Of a stretch of 64,000 nucleotides of DNA, positions 58,120 to 64,000 are shown one piece after another; within the stretch, counting starts at the first letter, position 1, and every line of letters begins with the position of its first letter. A program made the translations under genes and the position numbers. This DNA comes from Cobetia sp. cqz5-12 (GTDB taxonomy: Bacteria; Pseudomonadota; Gammaproteobacteria; Pseudomonadales; Halomonadaceae). Below the pieces are notes generated by a model. It did no database searches, was not told the origin of the DNA, and saw nothing but the letters and a program-made list of their open reading frames with translations. The stretch spans positions 434,001 through 498,000 of the forward strand of contig NZ_CP044522.1 of assembly GCF_016495405.1 (NCBI RefSeq), given 5' to 3'.

Positions 58120-59652
58120 ATGACTCGTGATGTCGATGCACCGCAACGCCCCTCCCTGCTCATGGCCAGCTTGCCCATCCTGGCAACGCTGGCCGTGTTG
58201 GCCCTGCAACTTTTTGTCTTCGGTGAATTCACTCCGCACGTACCGCTGATCTGTGGCGTCGCGATGACGGCGCTGGTCGGCTGGAAGCTGGGCTACGGCT
58301 GGTCGGCGATGGAAGAGGGCATGATGCGCATCGTGCGTGTCGGCCTGCCCTCCATCGCGATCCTGATTCTGGTCGGCATGACGGTCGGGGTGTGGATCGC
58401 CTCCGGCAGCGTGCCGATGATCATCTACTACGGGCTCAAGCTGGTCTCGCCGGAATACTTCCTGGCGGCGGCCATGCTGCTGTGCTCGGTGGTCTCGGTC
58501 ACACTGGGCACCAGCTGGGGCACGGTGGGTACGGTAGGGCTTGCGCTGATGGGTATCGGGGCCGGCTTCGACATACCGCCGTGGTGGACCGCCGGTGCGG
58601 TGGTGTCCGGCGCCTTCTTCGGTGACAAGGTCTCGCCGCTGTCGGATACCACCAATCTGGCACCGGCGGTGACGGGCGTGAATCTGTTCGCGCATATCCG
58701 CAACATGATGCCGACCACCATTCCCTCCATGCTGATCGCGCTGGTGATCTACCTGATCGCCGGCAACCTGCTCGCCGCTGGCCAGTCGCTGGATCTCGAG
58801 CGCATCACTGCCATCACTGCCGGGCTGTCAGGTGCCTTCGAATTCAATCTGTGGGTGCTGGTGCCGCCGCTGCTGGTGATGGCGCTGGCGATCGCGCGCA
58901 TGCCGGCACTGCCGGCGCTGTTCGTCGGGGTGCTGGCGGGCGCCGTGGTGGCCTATGGTGTCCAGGGCGAGGCCATCAAGGCACTGTTCGGTTATATGCA
59001 GAGTGGTTACACCCTGAACACCGGCGTGAGCGAGATCGACAGCCTGCTCAATCGCGGTGGCCTGATGTCGATGGCCTGGGTCATCCTGCTGGTGATGATC
59101 GCACTGGCCTTCGGGGGGATGCTGGAGGTGATCGGCTGTCTGGAGGTGCTGTGCGCCGCGGTGCTGGTCAAGGTGCGCGGTATCTTCGGTCTGCAGGTCG
59201 CGGCCAGTTCCACGGCGGCGCTGACCAATGTCATCGCGGGCGACCCCTACCTCTCGATCGCTCTGCCGGGGCGCATGTACGCGCCGGTATTCCGCGGAGA
59301 AGGCTACTCGACGCTCAACCTGTCACGCTCACTGGAAGAGGGCGGCACGCTGATCTCGCCGCTGGTGCCCTGGAATGCGAGTGGTGCGGTGGTGATCAGT
59401 TCGCTGGGGCTGATGGCCGGTGGCGCGGGCATGGAGGGGCTGCTTTACATTCCGCTGGCCTTCGCCTGCTGGCTGTCACCGTTGCTGGGGCTGCTCTACA
59501 CCCTGCTTGGACGCTTCATCATCCGGGCCGACGATGCCGAGCGCGCCGAATGGCAAGCCAGGGGACATGCCGTGACAACGCTGGCCCAGCTGCGTCAGCA
59601 GCAGGCCGAGGGCCTGGCGGGACTGCAAGCCGCCACGCCCGAGGTGCGCTGA
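58120..59652 (+). CDS. nhaC: NhaC-family Na+/H+ antiporter
   Basis: A 510-aa inner-membrane antiporter with about 11-12 helices, exporting sodium in exchange for protons (some relatives carry malate-Na+/lactate). The family motif GTSWGTVGTVGLALMGIGAG and SGAFFGDKVSPLSDTTNLAP are clear, as is EEGGTLISPLVPWNASGAVV. It fits a halophile needing sodium export; its place between gbcB and sox/gly genes hints at coupling to sodium entering with betaine (inference). ATG 58120 has GGAG 9 bp upstream; ATG 58105 is an alternative. Confidence 0.88.
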   Translation: MTRDVDAPQRPSLLMASLPILATLAVLALQLFVFGEFTPHVPLICGVAMTALVGWKLGYGWSAMEEGMMRIVRVGLPSIAILILVGMTVGVWIASGSVPMIIYYGLKLVSPEYFLAAAMLLCSVVSVTLGTSWGTVGTVGLALMGIGAGFDIPPWWTAGAVVSGAFFGDKVSPLSDTTNLAPAVTGVNLFAHIRNMMPTTIPSMLIALVIYLIAGNLLAAGQSLDLERITAITAGLSGAFEFNLWVLVPPLLVMALAIARMPALPALFVGVLAGAVVAYGVQGEAIKALFGYMQSGYTLNTGVSEIDSLLNRGGLMSMAWVILLVMIALAFGGMLEVIGCLEVLCAAVLVKVRGIFGLQVAASSTAALTNVIAGDPYLSIALPGRMYAPVFRGEGYSTLNLSRSLEEGGTLISPLVPWNASGAVVISSLGLMAGGAGMEGLLYIPLAFACWLSPLLGLLYTLLGRFIIRADDAERAEWQARGHAVTTLAQLRQQQAEGLAGLQAATPEVR

Positions 59653-60227
59653 CAGTCTGTCGGGTATGAGTGCTCTACGACTTCATGCTCAGGTTCATGA
59701 GCAAGTCGACTCGCGCAGGAAGACGGCACAAACCATCTGGAGGTGCAGACGACTTCGGGGCTACCCTTCAGATGTTGCCACGTGAATGAGCGCAAGCAGT
59801 GCAGGGGACTTTGCGGGAAGTGGTTCTGCAGGAAGTCCCGCCGAGCCACGCCAGGGTTCGCCCCGGCGCCAAAAGCACAAGGCCCCGTTGGGCTGCATGC
59901 CATCTTCAGCTGCGGGTCGAGAGCGGAGAGCGTTCACGTCAGGTCCACGACTGCCACTCCAGTCACGGGTTTGGTCAAAAGGGCAATGATGACACAGGGG
60001 AACGGTGCACCACCTCCAGGCCGGGAGCGGGTGCCAGCAGGACTACAAGGCTGATCGTCGCAACAGGAAGCGCCGTGCTGCTCACTATCGGGATGGTGCA
60101 ATACCGTCTTCTTCACGGCACGGCAGTTTCCGCAGGAAGGTGTCACACGACCACGCAAGCCTCAGGCTCGCGTGGTTTTTTTGTGCCTGTCATTGAGTGT
60201 GGGAAGGCTCGGGCAGCTGCCGTCGGG
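59653..60227. other. 575-bp region between nhaC and AEC gene
   Basis: No gene is supported. An orphan plus-strand terminator at 60149-60183 implies transcription across it, either an unusually long nhaC 3' end or a separate small RNA. Confidence 0.5.
60149..60183 (+). terminator. Rho-independent terminator without an adjacent gene
   Basis: The stem ACCACGCAAGCC, loop TCA, GGCTCGCGTGGT (one mismatch) is followed by a T run. The polarity is plus, away from the convergent AEC gene. Confidence 0.82.
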
Positions 60228-61118
60228 TCAGCCCAGTGTCGCCCCCATCGCCGCCAGCAGCATGGGCAGATAGAGGAAGGCGGCGAGCGTCGAGCAGAAC
60301 ACCAGTGTGGCCACGTATTCCGGCTCGCGACCTGCCTTCTGGGCGAACATGTAGTTGTAGACCGCCACCGGCATGGCCATCTGCATGGTCAACACATGCA
60401 GTGCCAGCGGGGGCAGGTCCAGCAGGGTGCCGATCCCCCAGGCACACAGGGCAGCAAAGGGAATGCGCAGGACGCTGAAGCCCACGCCCGCCGCCAGATT
60501 CTTGACGCGAATGCTGGCCAGCGACACGCCCAGGGTGATCAGCATCAGCGGCACGGTGAAGCCGGAGATCAGCTCCAGGCTGTTGGCGACGAAGCGTGGC
60601 ATGTGCACATCGCAGAGCAGCATGAGGGTGGCGACGATGCTGGCCCAGATGGTCGGCGAGCGCACCACGCTGCGCAGCGGGTTGCCGCTGGTACTGGCAA
60701 GCCAGGCGCCGAGGGTGAACTGCAGCAGCGACATGGTGACCATGATGGTGATGGCGTAGGCGAAGCCGGCCTGACCGAAGGCGTAGAGCGAGACAGGCAG
60801 GCCCATGTTGCCGACGTTGGAGAACAGCAATGGCGCCACCGCCACCTTCCACGGCTTGCCGATCAGGCGCGCGAAGGGCCAGCTCAGCGCCAGCAGCAGG
60901 GCCATCACAGACAGCGTCGCCAGGCCCGTACGCAGGAAGCTCGAGTTGTCGATCTCGGCGCTGCCCAGCGCATTGAGGATCAGCGCCGGCGTGCCGATGT
61001 AGAGCACCAGCCGGGTGACGAAGGCCATCGGGTAGTCGTTGCCCAGCCTGACCCAGAAGAAGCCGATGGCGGCGCCACACAGTACCGGTGCCATCACCGC
61101 CAGCAATTCCATCAGCAT
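60228..61118 (-). CDS. AEC-family transporter
   Basis: A 296-aa membrane protein of the auxin efflux carrier / malonate-transporter family, ten predicted helices. Family marks are the asparagine/proline-broken helices FSNVGNMGLPVSLYAF and MQMAMPVAVYNYMFA, and the early TPALILNALG. The substrate is unknown; relatives move organic acids or amino-acid derivatives. It stands between nhaC and glyA on the opposite strand. No clear Shine-Dalgarno beyond GGGAGTTGAG before the ATG at 61118. Confidence 0.85.
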   Translation of the reverse strand: MLMELLAVMAPVLCGAAIGFFWVRLGNDYPMAFVTRLVLYIGTPALILNALGSAEIDNSSFLRTGLATLSVMALLLALSWPFARLIGKPWKVAVAPLLFSNVGNMGLPVSLYAFGQAGFAYAITIMVTMSLLQFTLGAWLASTSGNPLRSVVRSPTIWASIVATLMLLCDVHMPRFVANSLELISGFTVPLMLITLGVSLASIRVKNLAAGVGFSVLRIPFAALCAWGIGTLLDLPPLALHVLTMQMAMPVAVYNYMFAQKAGREPEYVATLVFCSTLAAFLYLPMLLAAMGATLG

Positions 61119-61488
61119 ATTCTCAACTCCCTTCCCCAGGCGCGCGCTTGCATGGATCAGTCGTCATCCGGCGCCTGATCGCACGATATCGGTGTCTAGC
61201 ATACCTGCCCGATGGGGCGTCGGTGTAGCGCCATTGGCGGGCAGCCACTATTTGCAGCTCCCCTGTGCGGGCCGTCGAGATGTCGCTTTTGCCTGCCGAT
61301 GTCGCATTCGCGCTGCGGGGTGACGCTGACAAGCAGTTTGCCGCAGGGGGGCAGGGCTAGTATCGGGTCAAGACAGCCACCCAAGGCCTTGGCGCCGGGC
61401 TGACTCGACAGGATTCGGGCGAACAGACGATCACAGATCCCCTTTCATCGACCCACTCCAACAACGATCCGCTTACCGGAGGCGCGCA
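61119..61488. other. divergent promoter region of AEC gene and glyA
   Basis: A 370-bp gap. I looked for a glycine riboswitch before glyA and saw none of its conserved blocks. It contains AACAACGA at 61460-61467 shortly before the glyA ribosome-binding site. Confidence 0.55.
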
Positions 61489-62799
<1,311 letters not shown>

Positions 62800-62940
62800 A
62801 CAAGGCGCTGGCGAGAGACAACGATAACAACGACACATGCCGCAAGCGCAGAGGCATCACTCGGGTGACAACAACAGACATCACTCGGACGAGAGCACCG
62901 GACAGCGCTTGCGGTGGCAAAGAAGTGAGGAGGGTGGCAA

Positions 62941-64000
62941 ATGCAGCGTTACTCGGGATTCGGGCTGGTCAAGCATGCGCTCAGCCACCATGAGAACTGG
63001 CAGAAGGTCTGGCGCAGCCCAGAACCCAAGAAGGAATACGACGTCGTCATCGTGGGTGGCGGCGGGCATGGTCTGGCCACGGCCTACTATCTGGCCAAGG
63101 AGCACGGCATCACCAATGTCGCGGTGATCGAGAAGGGCTGGCTGGGCGGCGGCAACACCGCGCGCAACACCACCCTGGTGCGCTCCAACTATCTGTGGGA
63201 CGAGGCGGCGGCGCTCTATGAGCACTCCATGAAGCTGTGGGAAGGCCTCTCTCAGGACCTGAACTACAACGTGATGTTCTCGCAGCGTGGCGTGCTCAAC
63301 CTGGGCCACACCCTGCAGGACATGCGTGACATCCAGCGTCGCGTGAATGCCAACCGTCTGCAGGGCATCGATGGCGAAGTGCTGGATGCCCAGCAGGTGC
63401 AGGAACTGGTGCCGGCGATGGACTGCTCGAGCCGCGCACGCTACCCGATTCTCGGCGCCTCCTGGCAGCCGCGCGGTGGCGTGGCGCGTCACGACGCCGT
63501 GGCCTGGGGCTTCGCGCGCGGTGCCGACAGCCTCGGCGTCGACCTGATCCAGCAGACCGAGGTCACCGGCTTCCGCAAGCAGGATGGCGCCATCGTCGGG
63601 GTGGAAACCTCGCGCGGCTTCATCGGTGCCAAGCGTGTCGGCGTGGTCACCGCCGGCAACTCCGGCGTGATGGCCGAGAAGGCCGGCTTCCGCCTGCCGC
63701 TGGAATCCCACCCGCTGCAGGCGCTGGTCTCCGAACCGCTCAAGCCGATTCTCGACACCGTGGTGATGTCCAACCACGTCCACGGCTATGTCAGCCAGTC
63801 GGACAAGGGCGACCTGGTCATCGGGGCCGGCATCGACGGCTACGTGGGCTACGGTCAGCGTGGCAGCTACCCGACCATCGAGCACACCCTGCAGGCCATC
63901 GTCGAGATGTTCCCGATCTTCTCGCGGGTACGCATGAACCGTCAGTGGGGCGGCATCGTCGACACCTGCCCGGACGCCTGTCCGATCATTTCCAGGACGC
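62941..64000 (+). CDS. soxB: sarcosine oxidase beta subunit (3' partial)
   Basis: About 353 N-terminal residues are seen; the frame is open at the window end. It is the FAD-containing subunit of heterotetrameric sarcosine oxidase, oxidising sarcosine to glycine and a C1 unit passed to tetrahydrofolate. The FAD fold is [19 protein letters not shown] (residues about 34-52), followed by [19 protein letters not shown], typical of SoxB. GAGGAGGG lies before the ATG. The leader has two AAn-type runs (62820-62834; 62870-62878). soxDAG should follow outside the window. Confidence 0.94.
   Translation, partial: MQRYSGFGLVKHALSHHENWQKVWRSPEPKKEYDVVIVGGGGHGLATAYYLAKEHGITNVAVIEKGWLGGGNTARNTTLVRSNYLWDEAAALYEHSMKLWEGLSQDLNYNVMFSQRGVLNLGHTLQDMRDIQRRVNANRLQGIDGEVLDAQQVQELVPAMDCSSRARYPILGASWQPRGGVARHDAVAWGFARGADSLGVDLIQQTEVTGFRKQDGAIVGVETSRGFIGAKRVGVVTAGNSGVMAEKAGFRLPLESHPLQALVSEPLKPILDTVVMSNHVHGYVSQSDKGDLVIGAGIDGYVGYGQRGSYPTIEHTLQAIVEMFPIFSRVRMNRQWGGIVDTCPDACPIISRT

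Noticed and set aside
61119..61488. Glycine riboswitch before glyA
   Set aside because: None of the conserved glycine-aptamer blocks could be seen.

Overview
The window is about 64 kb of a high-GC gammaproteobacterial chromosome. It most likely comes from a halophile of the Halomonadaceae (Cobetia/Halomonas type). Three things suggest this: the acidic GC-rich proteins, two BCCT compatible-solute carriers, and a complete glycine-betaine catabolic set arranged much as in Pseudomonas. The assignment is inferred from gene content and protein resemblance, not from a search.

Layout. Positions 1-1329 hold the AT-rich 3' part of a large STAND-like NTPase, probably the edge of an acquired defence island; a terminator follows and ordinary chromosome begins. 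Positions 1.4-8.9 kb carry two small unknown proteins, a DoxX-like membrane protein, an FAD/NAD(P)-binding oxidoreductase, the RNA helicase DbpA, a GNAT acetyltransferase and a tiny lipoprotein. Positions 9-12.7 kb form a nitrate-assimilation control unit: nasA (minus) divergent from nasT-nasS (plus), with a sigma-54 promoter and an ANTAR-type leader hairpin for nasA. Positions 12.9-21.5 kb hold reductive pyrimidine catabolism: a RutR-like regulator, PreA/PreT, dihydropyrimidinase, beta-ureidopropionase and an NCS1 nucleobase permease. Positions 21.6-24.8 kb hold glutathione-dependent formaldehyde oxidation (LysR regulator, adhC, fghA). Positions 25.4-26.7 kb encode GbdR, followed by mtgA. Positions 28-36.7 kb form the dimethylglycine demethylation operon (M19-like protein, V4R-like protein, dgcA, dgcB, ETF alpha, ETF beta). 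DUF4174 and DUF4168 exported proteins follow. Two close BCCT paralogues (38.6-40.1 and 46.0-47.6 kb) flank a two-subunit NAD-linked formate dehydrogenase. A flavin-reductase-like gene precedes the cytochrome bo3 operon cyoABCDE (49.8-54.7 kb). Then come gbcA and divergent gbcB, an NhaC antiporter, an AEC carrier, glyA and the start of soxB, which runs off the window.

How the genes work together. BCCT carriers can import betaine. GbcAB converts betaine to dimethylglycine plus formaldehyde, DgcAB with its ETF converts that to sarcosine, and SoxB and its partners convert sarcosine to glycine and a C1 unit. GlyA links glycine to serine. The released formaldehyde is handled by AdhC and FghA to formate, and the formate dehydrogenase oxidises formate to CO2 with NADH formation. 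The window therefore encodes nearly the whole route from an osmolyte to CO2, serine and reducing power, with cytochrome bo3 as a possible terminal oxidase.

Two non-coding patterns recur. Runs of the form AAn-AAn-AA (AACAACAA-like) lie just upstream of the ribosome-binding sites of many catabolic and transport genes but not of the housekeeping genes; this resembles the Hfq/Crc catabolite-repression target of pseudomonads. Short tandem repeats (6-23 bp units, 2-5 copies) are scattered through the intergenic gaps.
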